Counted from the first letter of the stretch, positions 24,945-34,316 are shown. The stretch is DNA of 64,000 nucleotides from JALHNI01 sp044226365 (GCA_044226365.1 JBGAHE010000007.1:1-64000); one strand, 5' to 3'. Notes: generated by a model from the sequence alone, not told the origin. Numbers and translations are program-made.

Positions 24945-27742
24945 TAGCGGCTCACCGCTTCCGGACGATGGGCCGGAAGGATTCTGGCCACGGGGAGATG
25001 GTCCATCTTGCCGCCGTACCAATTCAGGGAGGAGGCCGCGACGGGGGTCGCAATTTGCTCGGGGACAAAGGGTTCCCAGCCACTGGCGCGGCGCACGTGG
25101 ATCTCTCCGGTGCCCGGATCGAGGGTCGCCAGACGAATCCACTGGTGGCGCGTGAGCGTCATGTTGAAGTCGTTCGAGGCGAGCGCCGCTTCCAGCCGTT
25201 GCGGCGTCGTCTCCACGATGAAGAGCGGTCGCATGGGTTCATGGATCTCGACCATTTGCCAGGTGAGGCCGGTGCGCAGGTCGCTGGATTGGCCGTTCAT
25301 CACGCCCAGCAGGCCCGTGATGTTGTGGGGCAGCTTGGTGCCGCAGCCATAACCTTCATTGTCTACCGTCGAGAAGTAGTACTCAAGACCGATGCCGCTG
25401 CAGACGAGCACGACGGCTCCCAACTGACGTTTGAGGTAAGTGTCGTCGGGATCGAGCGCGGCATCGTAGGAGACCAGAAAGGAGCGGCGATCGAAGAACA
25501 GTCCTTTGACGGACTGACGGCGGCCGAGGAACGTGAAGGCGTTGCTGCTGTGGCCGTACTCAGGCCGCGGTTGGGCCAGATGCTCGGCGCGCTCCTCGAC
25601 GTGCATCAGGGCGCGGGCCGGATCGAGCGAGTTTTCGAAGTGTTCGAAGCGGCGGCTGCGCTCATGGGCGTTCCGGGCGCGAGCGGTATCCAACTGCTGC
25701 TGCAGCCTGGCGAGGTCGGCGGCGTGAGTTGGGGGGACGGCGTCCAACTCGTAGAGTTCGATGCGATCGCTGCAGGTGTCGTGCTCGCCGCCGATGAACC
25801 AGGTGTCATCAGGAATCTCGAGGCCTTGGGCACGCAAGCCCGCGCGAACGCCGGGCCGGTTGGCCATGGCGGCGAAGAGGCGGGCGTTGGGTCCGCCGTG
25901 GCGGCCGCCGCAGGCGCCGCAGTTGTAAGCGGATTCGTGTGGGTTATTGAGCGACTCCGAACCGTGGCCGAGGATGACGACCAGACGGGCGAAGTTGTTC
26001 ACGAGGCCCGCGCCGCGCAGCAGGTGCCCGACGCGCTCGGTCTTCTCGGCCACGGTGAAGCCGAGGTCGAGTTCAAAGCGCTCCTGACCGGCGACGTGGT
26101 CCTGACGCTTAAAGGCGAGCGCGGTGCGCGGTTCGGGAAAGAAGGCTTCGTTCAGGCGCTGGCGCAGGCGGCCGGCGGTGCGCGGTGAGAGGATGCGCGT
26201 GATCAGCGGGGCGAGCGAGATCAGCCCCAGGAGGCCGGTGCTGACCCAGCCGCGGACCAGCGAGCGCGAGGAGATGTAGCTGTTGTAGACCAGGCGAGAC
26301 CACAGCTTCCGGCGCTCTTTGCGGCTGCCGTAGAGGTGTTCGTCCTCCGGGTGCGGCTGCTCACCGACGAGGTGGGCAGGTTTGACGACGACGGGACAGA
26401 AGGCGGCCCCGAGGGAATCGTCGATCCCGGCGAAGTGCATGGCGACGCCAAAGAATCCGGCGGCGCCCAGAGTCTCCACCGTGGGGGCAGATTCTTCGAG
26501 ATGCCGCCGCAGGGATTCTTCGCGCTCATCAATGCAGAAGAAAACCTGGGCGGAGGGGCGGGCGGGTTCAGGAGGCGCGGCGAGCAACTGTTCGCGGCGG
26601 AACTGGCCGAGGGGCGAGAGGATTTGGAGCTCGTGCCGGCGTTCGTAGGCGAGGTGGAACAAGCGGCGGCGTTCGAGCTGGTCGCAGGCGAGGACTTCTT
26701 TCTCAAACAGCGCGAAGTGCGCCGCGTCGAAGCGATGCAGGCGTTCGGAAGTGAGGTTGAGGGCCGAGCAGACATCGAACAAGGTGGCCGCGCGCACCAG
26801 GCGCAAGGCTTCGAGCCGCGGCCGCTGAGGCGGAGCAGGGAGGCGCGGAGCGTGAGCGGTGGCGGCGGCAACCAGGGTGAGGCGGACAGCCAGATAGTCC
26901 ATCAAACGGACGGGCAGGGGCAAGTACGGGGCGAGTTCGGGCTCTTTTTCGAGGACATGGAACATGCCGGCCCAGCCGGGCAAGGCGAGCAGTTCATGGC
27001 GCACGAAGTGTTCGGGCTGGTCGACTGCGAGCAGTTCGAGGTTGGCCATCACGACTTCGGTGGCGTCCAGAGAGACTTGCCGGCGGAATAAAGCAGAGAC
27101 GCCTGGCAGGCCGGCGGGCTCGAAGAACAGCGGCATCGCCACCAGCCGGCGGACAGCGGCGAGGAAGCCGAGTTCGCGAGCCGGCATGGGCCAATAGGCG
27201 GCGCCCTGATCGAGGAAGTTGGCCGAAAGACGGATCAGGAAGGGATGAACGACGTTGTCGATGGGCCGGCCGGCATCGGCGGCGGCGGTGGGCGGCGGAT
27301 CGGAGGCGCGCAAGAGGCAGGCTTCGAAGAGACGCTGAGCCGCAGGCTCGCGAACGGACGAGGCGAGGTCGCCTTCGGACAGCCGCCACTCGACGGTTTC
27401 GGGGCTAAACTCGCGCACGCCCGGCGTCAGCATGGCTTGGCGTAAGGAACGGCGATCGACGCCGTCGGCCAGGGGCTGGTTGGGTTCGGAGGCGAGGACG
27501 GCGACGAGGTCGCGCACCTGAATCCGGCCGTTGGCGAGCGCCTGCCGGTAACGGTCCTCGGACAGGTAGGGCTGGGTGCCGAACAGGCGGGACGCCGCCA
27601 GGACGGCCTCTTCGAACGGGAGGTGTTCGAAGGCATGGAGCGTGTTGTGATGGACGAAAACGCCGATCGGGCCTTGACTGGGGAGATAGTGGGCGAGATG
27701 CTCGACGGCCTGTTCCACTCGGGCGCGGGGATCGTGTTTCAT
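24944..27742 (-). CDS. dabA: DabA, zinc-dependent inorganic-carbon uptake protein (DUF2309/UPF0753)
   Basis: This is a large peripheral membrane protein (932 residues), the carbonic-anhydrase-like half of the DabAB carbon pump. The zinc ligands of the studied DabA2 (Cys351, Asp353, His524, Cys539) are matched here by Cys403 and Asp405 in 'FFCIDERE', His593 in 'ILGHGSE' and Cys608 in 'YNCGACGG', with identical spacing inside each pair. The N-terminal 'GVFVHHNTLHAFEHLPFEEA' is a family hallmark. It lies 5 bases after the SulP gene and is translationally linked to DabB. In a heterotroph the role would be bicarbonate supply for carboxylases. Confidence 0.93.
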   Translation of the reverse strand: MKHDPRARVEQAVEHLAHYLPSQGPIGVFVHHNTLHAFEHLPFEEAVLAASRLFGTQPYLSEDRYRQALANGRIQVRDLVAVLASEPNQPLADGVDRRSLRQAMLTPGVREFSPETVEWRLSEGDLASSVREPAAQRLFEACLLRASDPPPTAAADAGRPIDNVVHPFLIRLSANFLDQGAAYWPMPARELGFLAAVRRLVAMPLFFEPAGLPGVSALFRRQVSLDATEVVMANLELLAVDQPEHFVRHELLALPGWAGMFHVLEKEPELAPYLPLPVRLMDYLAVRLTLVAAATAHAPRLPAPPQRPRLEALRLVRAATLFDVCSALNLTSERLHRFDAAHFALFEKEVLACDQLERRRLFHLAYERRHELQILSPLGQFRREQLLAAPPEPARPSAQVFFCIDEREESLRRHLEESAPTVETLGAAGFFGVAMHFAGIDDSLGAAFCPVVVKPAHLVGEQPHPEDEHLYGSRKERRKLWSRLVYNSYISSRSLVRGWVSTGLLGLISLAPLITRILSPRTAGRLRQRLNEAFFPEPRTALAFKRQDHVAGQERFELDLGFTVAEKTERVGHLLRGAGLVNNFARLVVILGHGSESLNNPHESAYNCGACGGRHGGPNARLFAAMANRPGVRAGLRAQGLEIPDDTWFIGGEHDTCSDRIELYELDAVPPTHAADLARLQQQLDTARARNAHERSRRFEHFENSLDPARALMHVEERAEHLAQPRPEYGHSSNAFTFLGRRQSVKGLFFDRRSFLVSYDAALDPDDTYLKRQLGAVVLVCSGIGLEYYFSTVDNEGYGCGTKLPHNITGLLGVMNGQSSDLRTGLTWQMVEIHEPMRPLFIVETTPQRLEAALASNDFNMTLTRHQWIRLATLDPGTGEIHVRRASGWEPFVPEQIATPVAASSLNWYGGKMDHLPVARILPAHRPEAVSR

Positions 27743-27747
27743 GGCGG

Positions 27748-29397
27748 TTAGGCCCCCGTGGGGGCCATCCGCGATTTGCGGCGGGTGGCCTGCAGATGGT
27801 GGGACAGGGGGATGTGTTCATCGAGGCCGGTGAGGATGAGCTCGCGATCGGTCCAGGTGCGGTCGATGGTCTGCATCTTCGCGAGGACGGTGTGATCGAC
27901 GACCCAGCAGTTTCTAAAGTCGACGATGACGGTTTTGAGGGAAGGGTCCAGGGTGGAGAGGCGCTTCTTGAGGCCGAGGTAGTTCGAGAAGATGGCGGCT
28001 TCGTGCACGATGAGGGTGAGAGTTTCGCCTTCGCGGCTTTCCTGCACGATCACCTTGAAGAGGCTGCGCAGGGTGGCGCCGTTCTTCAGATTGAGCAGGA
28101 TCTTGAGCACCAGACCGGTGACGACCCCAATCAGCAGACCCATGGCGAGGGTGACGATCATGGTGGTGAGGAGCAGGAAAAGCTGCTCTTTTCCAATGTA
28201 GTAGAAGTGCGCGAATTCCTTGGGCGAAGCGAGGCGGAAGCCCGTGTAAATGAGCATGGCGGCCAGGGCGGCGAGCGGGATCTGCTGGAGCACGGACGGG
28301 ATAAGGGCAATGGAGAGAAGCAGGAAGGCGCCGTGAAAGAAGTTCGACCAGATGGACTGGGCGCCATTGTCGATGTTGGCTTTGCTGCGGACGATTTCCG
28401 AGATCATGGGCAGGCCACCGAGAGCGGCGGCGATGGTGTTGCCGATGCCGAGAGCGAGCAGGTCCTGGTTGAGGTCGCTGGTGCGGCGTTGCGGGTCAAG
28501 CGAGTCGACGGCGCTCACGCTGAGCAGGCTTTCGATCATGCCGACGACGCTGAACATAACGACGTATTTGATGGAGCCGGCACTGGTGATGACGGAGAAG
28601 TCCGGGAAGGCGATGGCGCTCAACAGGGACGCGGGCAGGCGGATGAGGAAGTTAGGACCGAGGTGGTAGGTGTGGTTGGCGAGTAGGTAGTTGTGCTCAT
28701 GCGAGAGGTCAAGGTACAGACCCATGGGGATGGCGAAAGCGAGCACCAGCATGGGGCCCGGTATTCTGCGCATCCAGCCGCTTTTGAGCATCGGCAGACC
28801 GAAGAGGATCAGCAGCGAGACGGCGCCAATGAAGAAGACGTCGGGGTTCATGTTCAGCAGGCTGTGAGGGATCTCGGCCAGCAGTTGGAGGGGGTCCTTG
28901 GCTTTGGGCACGACGCCGAGCGCGGTGTGCGTTTGCTTCGAAATGATGATGACGCCGATGGCGGCGAGCATGCCGTGCACAACCGAGGAGGGCATCGTAT
29001 CGCCGATGACACCGGCTTTGGTGAGCGCGAGGGCAATCTGAACGAGGCCGGCCACGAGGCCGACCGCGAGCAAGCGGTGGTAGCCCAGGAGGTTGTCGCC
29101 CTGGCCGAGCTCGGTCACGCAGCCGATGGCGATCACGATCAGGCCGGCGGCGGGTCCTTTAATTGTTAACCGGGCGCTGCCCAGGAAGGAGACCAACATA
29201 CCGCCGATGATGGCGGTGATGAGGCCGGACGTGGGAGGAACACCGCTGGCCATGGAGATGCCCAGGCAAAGGGGAAGCGCGATCAGGAAAACCAGAAAGC
29301 CCGAGATCATGTCGGACTTCAGGGTCCTGGGCAGGAATGAAGCTCCTTGCTGATCCAACGGTTGGGTCACCTTTTCATCATGAAGGGGAAGAAGCAA
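27748..29397 (-). CDS. SulP-family anion transporter with STAS domain (probable bicarbonate)
   Basis: This is an inner-membrane transporter of 549 residues. It has about twelve helices in the SulP/SLC26 core, with the signature 'GLITAIIGGMLVSFLGS', 'TIKGPAAGLIVIAIG' and 'GNTIAAALGGLPMISEI', followed by a C-terminal STAS domain ('SLKTVIVDFRNCWVVDHTVL'). BicA, a cyanobacterial bicarbonate transporter, belongs to this family, and the position 5 bases before dabA points to bicarbonate rather than sulfate. The start is uncertain: TTG at 29397 gives the longest form, and a GTG at 29370 is an alternative; neither has a good ribosome-binding site. The promoter must lie in the 120 bases shared with the divergent ABC gene. 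Confidence 0.87.
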   Translation of the reverse strand: MLLPLHDEKVTQPLDQQGASFLPRTLKSDMISGFLVFLIALPLCLGISMASGVPPTSGLITAIIGGMLVSFLGSARLTIKGPAAGLIVIAIGCVTELGQGDNLLGYHRLLAVGLVAGLVQIALALTKAGVIGDTMPSSVVHGMLAAIGVIIISKQTHTALGVVPKAKDPLQLLAEIPHSLLNMNPDVFFIGAVSLLILFGLPMLKSGWMRRIPGPMLVLAFAIPMGLYLDLSHEHNYLLANHTYHLGPNFLIRLPASLLSAIAFPDFSVITSAGSIKYVVMFSVVGMIESLLSVSAVDSLDPQRRTSDLNQDLLALGIGNTIAAALGGLPMISEIVRSKANIDNGAQSIWSNFFHGAFLLLSIALIPSVLQQIPLAALAAMLIYTGFRLASPKEFAHFYYIGKEQLFLLLTTMIVTLAMGLLIGVVTGLVLKILLNLKNGATLRSLFKVIVQESREGETLTLIVHEAAIFSNYLGLKKRLSTLDPSLKTVIVDFRNCWVVDHTVLAKMQTIDRTWTDRELILTGLDEHIPLSHHLQATRRKSRMAPTGA

Positions 29398-29519
29398 GAC
29401 ATATATCCCTTGGGGAGGGGGCGAAACGGTCTGAACTTCAAGGGGGTTGGTCGGCGAAAAACGGCGTTTCGTCGGAAAGTGATGGCGTCCCGGCGGGGCG
29501 GCATGGGAAACTTCGGAAG

Positions 29520-30446
29520 ATGGCTACCCCTCTCATCTCTGTGAAAGGACTGGAGAAATCCTACGGCACCTTTCAGGCGGTACGCGGAATCGACTTTGAG
29601 GTTTACCCCGGCGAGGTGTTTGGGCTGTTAGGGCCGAACGGCGCCGGCAAGACCAGCACGGTGGAGATCCTGGAGGGGCTGCGTCCCCGGACGGCGGGGG
29701 AGGTAACGGTGCTGGGCCTGGATCCGGCGGCCGACACGAACGCGCTTAAGGACCGGATCGGTGTTTGCCTGCAATCGACGAATCTGCCGGACAAGATGAT
29801 GGTGATTGAGGCGCTTGAGTTGTTCGCCTCGTTTTACACGCGGACGACCGATCCGCTTTTGTTGCTGAAACGCTTACAGCTGGAAGACAAGGCGCGGAGC
29901 TTTTACGGCACGCTTTCGGGCGGGCAGAAGCAGCGGCTGGCGATTGCGCTGGCGCTGTTGAATGATCCGTCGGTGGTGTTTTTCGACGAACCGACGACGG
30001 GGCTGGACCCGCAGGTGCGGCTGGAGATTCATGCGCTGATTCAGCAGTTGCGGGGCGATGCGCGGTCGATCATTCTGACGACGCACTACATCGAGGAGGC
30101 CGAGCGGCTGTGCGACCGGGTGGCGATTGTGGACGAGGGGCGGATTGTGGCGCACGGGACGCCGCGCGAGATTCAGGCGCGGACGCTGGGGCTCTCGCGC
30201 ATTGAGATTGTGACGGGGGAGCCGTTGCCGGGTCTGCCGGAGGCGGGCGCGTTTGCGGCGGAGAAGCTGGCGCCGGGGTCGGATGGGAAGTCGTTGACGG
30301 TGCTGGCGGCGAAACCGGCCAAGGCGCTGGTGGAGTTGGTGAAGTGGATCGACGGGCAGGGGCTCGAACTGGTGGACGTGCAGTTGAAGCGGCCGACGCT
30401 CGAGGATGCCTTTATCGAATTGACGGGAAAGAGCTTACGCGACTAA
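29520..30446 (+). CDS. ABC transporter ATP-binding protein
   Basis: This is the nucleotide-binding subunit of an ABC-2 type exporter, 308 residues. It has Walker A 'GPNGAGKTS', signature 'LSGGQKQR', Walker B with 'VVFFDEPTTGLD', and a switch His in 'ILTTHYIEEAE'. A C-terminal extension of about 85 residues is typical of the DrrA/CcmA group of drug or polysaccharide exporters. I use the ATG at 29520, where family similarity starts ('MATPLISVKGLEKSYG'). The permease-hydrolase fusion gene begins one base after its stop, so both proteins are surely produced together. Confidence 0.92.
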   Translation: MATPLISVKGLEKSYGTFQAVRGIDFEVYPGEVFGLLGPNGAGKTSTVEILEGLRPRTAGEVTVLGLDPAADTNALKDRIGVCLQSTNLPDKMMVIEALELFASFYTRTTDPLLLLKRLQLEDKARSFYGTLSGGQKQRLAIALALLNDPSVVFFDEPTTGLDPQVRLEIHALIQQLRGDARSIILTTHYIEEAERLCDRVAIVDEGRIVAHGTPREIQARTLGLSRIEIVTGEPLPGLPEAGAFAAEKLAPGSDGKSLTVLAAKPAKALVELVKWIDGQGLELVDVQLKRPTLEDAFIELTGKSLRD

Positions 30447-30447
30447 T

Positions 30448-32646
30448 ATGGCACCCTATCTAGCGTATATCCGGATGCATTTGCGGCTGACGTTCCGCGA
30501 GAAGTCCGTGCTGTTTTTCAATTACGTCTTTCCGCTGATCTTCTTTTTCATTTTCGCCATTACGTTCCGGGCGGACCGGGGCGGGCTGATCAACATGGTG
30601 TTTGCCATGATCCTGGTGATCGGCATTCTGGGGAACGGGTTGTTCGGCGGCGGGATCCGCATGGTGATCGAGCGGGACCAGAACATCCTGAGGCGTTTCA
30701 AGGTGGCGCCGATTTCGCCGGCGCCGATTCTGGTGGCTTCGCTAGCGGTGGGGCTGGTGAGCTACATCCCGAGCGTGTTGCTGACGTTTCTGATCTCGAA
30801 GTTCTTCTATGGGATGCAGACGCCGGAACATTGGCTATCGCTCTCGCTGTTCGTGGTGATTGCGATTGTGGCGTTCCGCTCGATTGGGCTGATTATTGCT
30901 TCGGTGGCGAACTCGATGGGCGAGAGCCAGATTCTGACGCAGTCGCTGTATTTCCCGATGATGTTTTTGAGCGGGGCGACGTTCCCGACGACGTCGTTTC
31001 CGAATTGGCTGCAGGTGGTGTCGCAGTTCATTCCGGCGACGCATGTGCATACGGGGGTGCAGGGGATTCTGGTCCGGAACGAGTCGTTCAAGGACAATCT
31101 GGGGGCGGCGGGGGCGCTGCTGCTGACGATGTTCGTGGCGTTGTTTGTCTGCATGAAGCTGTTTCGCTGGGAGAAGGAAGAGAAGCTCAAGAACTCGGCG
31201 AAGCTGTGGGTGGGCGCGGCGCTGCTGCCGTTTGTGCTGATCGGGGTGTATCAAAGCTACGCGAAGACGAACGTGGAGCGGCAGAAACAGATTGACCGGC
31301 AGTTGTCGCAGTCACGGACGCGGCTGATTCGGGATGCGCGGCTGATTCTGGGAGATGGGCGGGTGATCGAGCGGGGGTCCGTGTTGATTCGCGGCGGCAA
31401 GATCGCGGAGATCTATCCGGGAGAGGCGCCGGAGGCGGAGAAGCTGCGGGCGGACGTGGTGGAGGGCGCGGGCAAGACGCTGCTGCCGGGGCTGATCGAC
31501 GCGCATATTCACATCGGGGCGCCGGGCGGCATCTACGATAATCCGCAGGACTATACGAAGGCGCAGAACACGCAGCGGGCGTTGGCGGCATATCTGTACT
31601 CGGGAGTGACGGCGACGCGCAGTGTGGGCGATTGGCTGGACAACGCGCTGGCGTTACGCAAGACGATCACGGACCTGCAGTATACGGGCGCGGATTATCT
31701 GACCTGCGGGCCCATCTTTACGACCGAAGGCGGCCATCCGACGGAGATGCTGGACCGGATGCCAGCGGCCTTCAGGGCGACCGGCCAGGCGCAGTTCGTG
31801 CGGCTGCCGAAGACGCCGGACGAAGCGCGGCGGATGGTGCGCGAGTTGAAGCAGGCGGGCGTGGATTGCGTGAAGGGGGTGCTGGATGCCGGGCAGCCGG
31901 GCTATGCGTTCAAGCGGGCGGACCCGGCGATCCTGAAGGCGATGGCCGAGGAGGCGCATGCGAATGGGCTGCCAGTGGCGATGCACACGGGCAGCGCGCA
32001 GGATGTGGCCGATGCGATTGCGCTGGGCGCGAACAGCATCGAGCACGGGTCGATGTCGGAGAAGATTCCGGATGAGCTGTTTCAGCAGATGGCCCGGGCG
32101 GACATTTTCTATGACCCGACGTTGAGCGTGCGCGAAGGGATGATGGGCTTCGCCGCCGGCAAGACGGAGTTGTTGGAGTTGTCGCTGGTGCAGCAGGCGG
32201 TGCCGCGGGCGTTACTGGCGTCGACACGGAAGTATCTGCAGTCCGAGGAAGCGGCGAAGATGCGAAAGAGCTTCGGCAGCTACCGGATGGATGCCGACAT
32301 CGCAGCCGACAATCTACGGCGGGCGCATGCGGCTGGGGTGAGGCTGGTGACTGGAACAGATGCGGGCAATCCGCTGGTGTTCCATGGACCGGCGGTGCAT
32401 CGGGAGATGCAGTTGTGGGTGGCGGCGGGCATTCCGGCGGGCGCGGCGTTGCAGGCGGCGACCGGCAACGGGGCGCGTCTGTTGGGCATTGCGGGGCGGA
32501 CGGGGACGATCGCCGTGGGCAAGGAAGCGACGCTGATCCTGGTAGACGGCAATCCGCTGACCGACATCACAGCGACCGAACGGCTGAACCTGATCTTACT
32601 GAAGGGCGAACGGCTGGTTCGCCCCGAGTTGCTGACGCAGGATTAG
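30448..32646 (+). CDS. ABC-2 permease fused to an amidohydrolase domain
   Basis: The product is 732 residues. Residues 1 to about 270 are an ABC-2 membrane domain: six helices, with typical 'MVIERDQNILRRFKVAPIS' and 'FPMMFLSGATFPTTSFPNWL'. A last helix near 255-270 leads to an amidohydrolase of the imidazolonepropionase/prolidase-like group from about 290. That part has the metal site His353 and His355 in 'DAHIHIG', further ligands in 'MHTGS' and 'IEHGS', Asp in 'TGTDAG', and the terminal 'VGKEATLILVDGNPL'. Both parts are full length and there is no stop or start between them. The topology puts the hydrolase after the last helix. The gene is coupled to the ATPase and overlaps the convergent htrA gene by 4 bases. 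Confidence 0.85.
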   Translation: MAPYLAYIRMHLRLTFREKSVLFFNYVFPLIFFFIFAITFRADRGGLINMVFAMILVIGILGNGLFGGGIRMVIERDQNILRRFKVAPISPAPILVASLAVGLVSYIPSVLLTFLISKFFYGMQTPEHWLSLSLFVVIAIVAFRSIGLIIASVANSMGESQILTQSLYFPMMFLSGATFPTTSFPNWLQVVSQFIPATHVHTGVQGILVRNESFKDNLGAAGALLLTMFVALFVCMKLFRWEKEEKLKNSAKLWVGAALLPFVLIGVYQSYAKTNVERQKQIDRQLSQSRTRLIRDARLILGDGRVIERGSVLIRGGKIAEIYPGEAPEAEKLRADVVEGAGKTLLPGLIDAHIHIGAPGGIYDNPQDYTKAQNTQRALAAYLYSGVTATRSVGDWLDNALALRKTITDLQYTGADYLTCGPIFTTEGGHPTEMLDRMPAAFRATGQAQFVRLPKTPDEARRMVRELKQAGVDCVKGVLDAGQPGYAFKRADPAILKAMAEEAHANGLPVAMHTGSAQDVADAIALGANSIEHGSMSEKIPDELFQQMARADIFYDPTLSVREGMMGFAAGKTELLELSLVQQAVPRALLASTRKYLQSEEAAKMRKSFGSYRMDADIAADNLRRAHAAGVRLVTGTDAGNPLVFHGPAVHREMQLWVAAGIPAGAALQAATGNGARLLGIAGRTGTIAVGKEATLILVDGNPLTDITATERLNLILLKGERLVRPELLTQD

Positions 32647-34004
32647 CGGGGAACGGCCAGGAAGAAGGTGCCGCCCTGGCGGTTCACTTCGAGGAGGACC
32701 GTTTTGGTGTCGCCTGCGGCCTTCTCGAAGCTGGAGACATCGAGGATGGCGTGGCGGTTGGCGAAGACGATGACGTCGCCGGCTTTAAGACCGGCTTCGG
32801 CGCTGTCGCCGTCGGGGTCGACGGCGAGGACGAGCAGGCCGTTGACGTCCGGGGCGAGGCCGAGTTCCTGACGGCTGGGGGCAGTGAGTTCGGAAAGAAC
32901 GGCCCCGGAGAGCAGCTCGCCGGACTTCTGGGGCGTGGCCTCAGCGGGTGAGGAAGGTTTGCTGGCGAGCGTCGCCTGAAGGGTCTGTTCCTGGCCGTCG
33001 CGATTGACGAGCAAGCTGATGGTGGCGCCGGGGCGGGCTTCAGCGATGTAGAGACGCAGGCGATCGAAGTCGCGGATCGGGCGGCCATTCATGCCGAGGA
33101 CGACGTCGCCTTTCTTGACGCCGGCCTGGGCGGCGGGGCTTTCGGGGGCGACGTCGGTGATGATGGCGCCGCCGGGGCGCGTGAGGTGCAGGACTTCGCT
33201 GAGGCCGGGGGACATCGGCTGGAGGCCGACGCCCAGGAAGCCGCGGGTGACGTGACCCTGGTCGATGAGCTCTTTCATCACGCGGCGGGCAACGTTCGAG
33301 GGCAGAGCGAAGCCGATGCCGCTGCTGCCACCGGAGGGGGAAATGATGGCGGTGTTGATGCCGACCAATTGGCCGGAGAGGTTGAGGAGCGGTCCGCCGG
33401 AGTTGCCGGGATTGATGGCGGCGTCGGTTTGGATGTAGTCTTCGTCGCCGGCAGCATTGGTGCGGGGCGAGCCCATGGCGCTGACGATGCCGGAGGTGAC
33501 GGTGGTGCCGACGCCGAAGGGGTTGCCGATGGCGACGACGGACTCGCCGACGCGAAGCTTGGCGCTGTCGCCAAAGTTGATGGCGGCGAGGTTTTTGGCG
33601 TCGATTTTGAGGACGGCGAGGTCGGTGGCGGCGTCCGAGGCGATGACCTGGGCGGGGAAGGCGCGGTCGTCGTTGAGCTCGACAGTGATCTTGACCGCGT
33701 TGTCGATGACGTGGTGGTTGGTGAGGAGGTAGCCGTCAGGGGAGACGATGACGCCGGAGCCTTCACCGGAAACGGTCTTGGTGCGGGGGCCTCGCTGGGG
33801 GGCGGCCTGGGAGTCCGCATGGATGAGGCCGTTGGCCCAGGGGGCGTCGACTTTGACGGCGAGGATGCGGACGACGCTGGGGACGGTGCGTTCGACGAGG
33901 TCGGCGAGGTCATGGGCGGGGAGGCCAACGGTGGGGAGCGAGGTGCCGAACAGAGGGGCGTGCAGCACTGCCAAAAGGAGGGGGGCAACCGTTTTCCTGG
34001 TCAT
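32643..34004 (-). CDS. HtrA/DegQ-like periplasmic serine protease
   Basis: This is a periplasmic protein quality-control protease of 453 residues from the ATG at 34004. A signal peptide covers about 1-22. The trypsin-like domain has the triad His98 ('LTNHHVIDN'), Asp128 ('DAATDLAVL') and Ser202 ('NPGNSGGPL'). Two PDZ domains follow: the first around 'RGFLGVGLQPMSPGLSE', the second degenerate, from 'LSELTAPSRQELGL' to the end. A longer reading from 34058 would need a TTG and spoil the signal peptide. It is divergent from the predicted small RNA and the PadR gene. Confidence 0.9.
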   Translation of the reverse strand: MTRKTVAPLLLAVLHAPLFGTSLPTVGLPAHDLADLVERTVPSVVRILAVKVDAPWANGLIHADSQAAPQRGPRTKTVSGEGSGVIVSPDGYLLTNHHVIDNAVKITVELNDDRAFPAQVIASDAATDLAVLKIDAKNLAAINFGDSAKLRVGESVVAIGNPFGVGTTVTSGIVSAMGSPRTNAAGDEDYIQTDAAINPGNSGGPLLNLSGQLVGINTAIISPSGGSSGIGFALPSNVARRVMKELIDQGHVTRGFLGVGLQPMSPGLSEVLHLTRPGGAIITDVAPESPAAQAGVKKGDVVLGMNGRPIRDFDRLRLYIAEARPGATISLLVNRDGQEQTLQATLASKPSSPAEATPQKSGELLSGAVLSELTAPSRQELGLAPDVNGLLVLAVDPDGDSAEAGLKAGDVIVFANRHAILDVSSFEKAAGDTKTVLLEVNRQGGTFFLAVPR

Positions 34005-34157
34005 ACCTGATAGAGGTACCAGCGGCAGTTCTGGTTCGTTAAGTTTGGCAAAAGACAAGGTTAAGAGTATTAAGGCCGCGGCGATCCCCGGAGAAAGGGG
34101 GAGGGCATCCCCGCATGGGATTCCTTGTAGGTCCGCATGGGGAAGTGCTTATATAAA

Positions 34158-34269
34158 CAGCACAGAGCCATGTCACTGAGCGTCATGGCTTTGCGCCGTA
34201 AGCCCTTTGGTACGGCTTTCGAATGACTACCAACTGCGAGGCCGGCCATTGCGCCGGCCATTTTTTTTT
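34158..34269 (+). ncRNA. Predicted structured small RNA ending in a strong terminator
   Basis: Three perfect hairpins stand in a row: AGCCATG/CATGGCT (34166-34172 with 34184-34190), GCCGTA/TACGGC (34195-34200 with 34211-34216), and GGCCGGC/GCCGGCC (34240-34246 with 34253-34259), the last followed by nine T. An A/T-rich TATATAAA (34150-34157) sits about 8 bases before the proposed 5' end, with TTGTAG at 34125-34130 as a weak -35. No open frame with a ribosome-binding site fits. It is either a free small RNA or a long-leader remnant. Confidence 0.5.
34240..34269 (+). terminator. Rho-independent terminator
   Basis: A 7-base perfect GC stem (GGCCGGC with GCCGGCC) with a six-base loop (CATTGC) is followed by A and nine T. 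No annotated plus-strand gene ends upstream; the nearest, the ABC permease fusion, stops 1.6 kb earlier. The terminator therefore belongs to the predicted small RNA. Confidence 0.8.
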
Positions 34270-34274
34270 GGAGG

Positions 34275-34316
34275 GACTCCTCTTGACATCCCACAAGAGT
34301 CCTGGCAGACTCCTCT
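34275..34316 (+). promoter_or_regulatory. Repeat-containing promoter/operator region of the PadR gene
   Basis: GACTCCTCT occurs twice as a perfect direct repeat (34275-34283 and 34308-34316), 33 bases apart, about three helical turns. GAGTC (34297-34301) also mirrors GACTC (34308-34312). TTGACA at 34283-34288 could be a -35 element, but no good -10 lies at normal spacing. The site is placed for PadR autoregulation. Confidence 0.45.

Noticed and set aside
24968..26188. Plus-strand 406-codon frame inside dabA
   Set aside because: It is fully antisense to a strongly supported dabA with intact zinc ligands, and its composition (Gly, Ala, Val, Glu) is typical of shadow frames.
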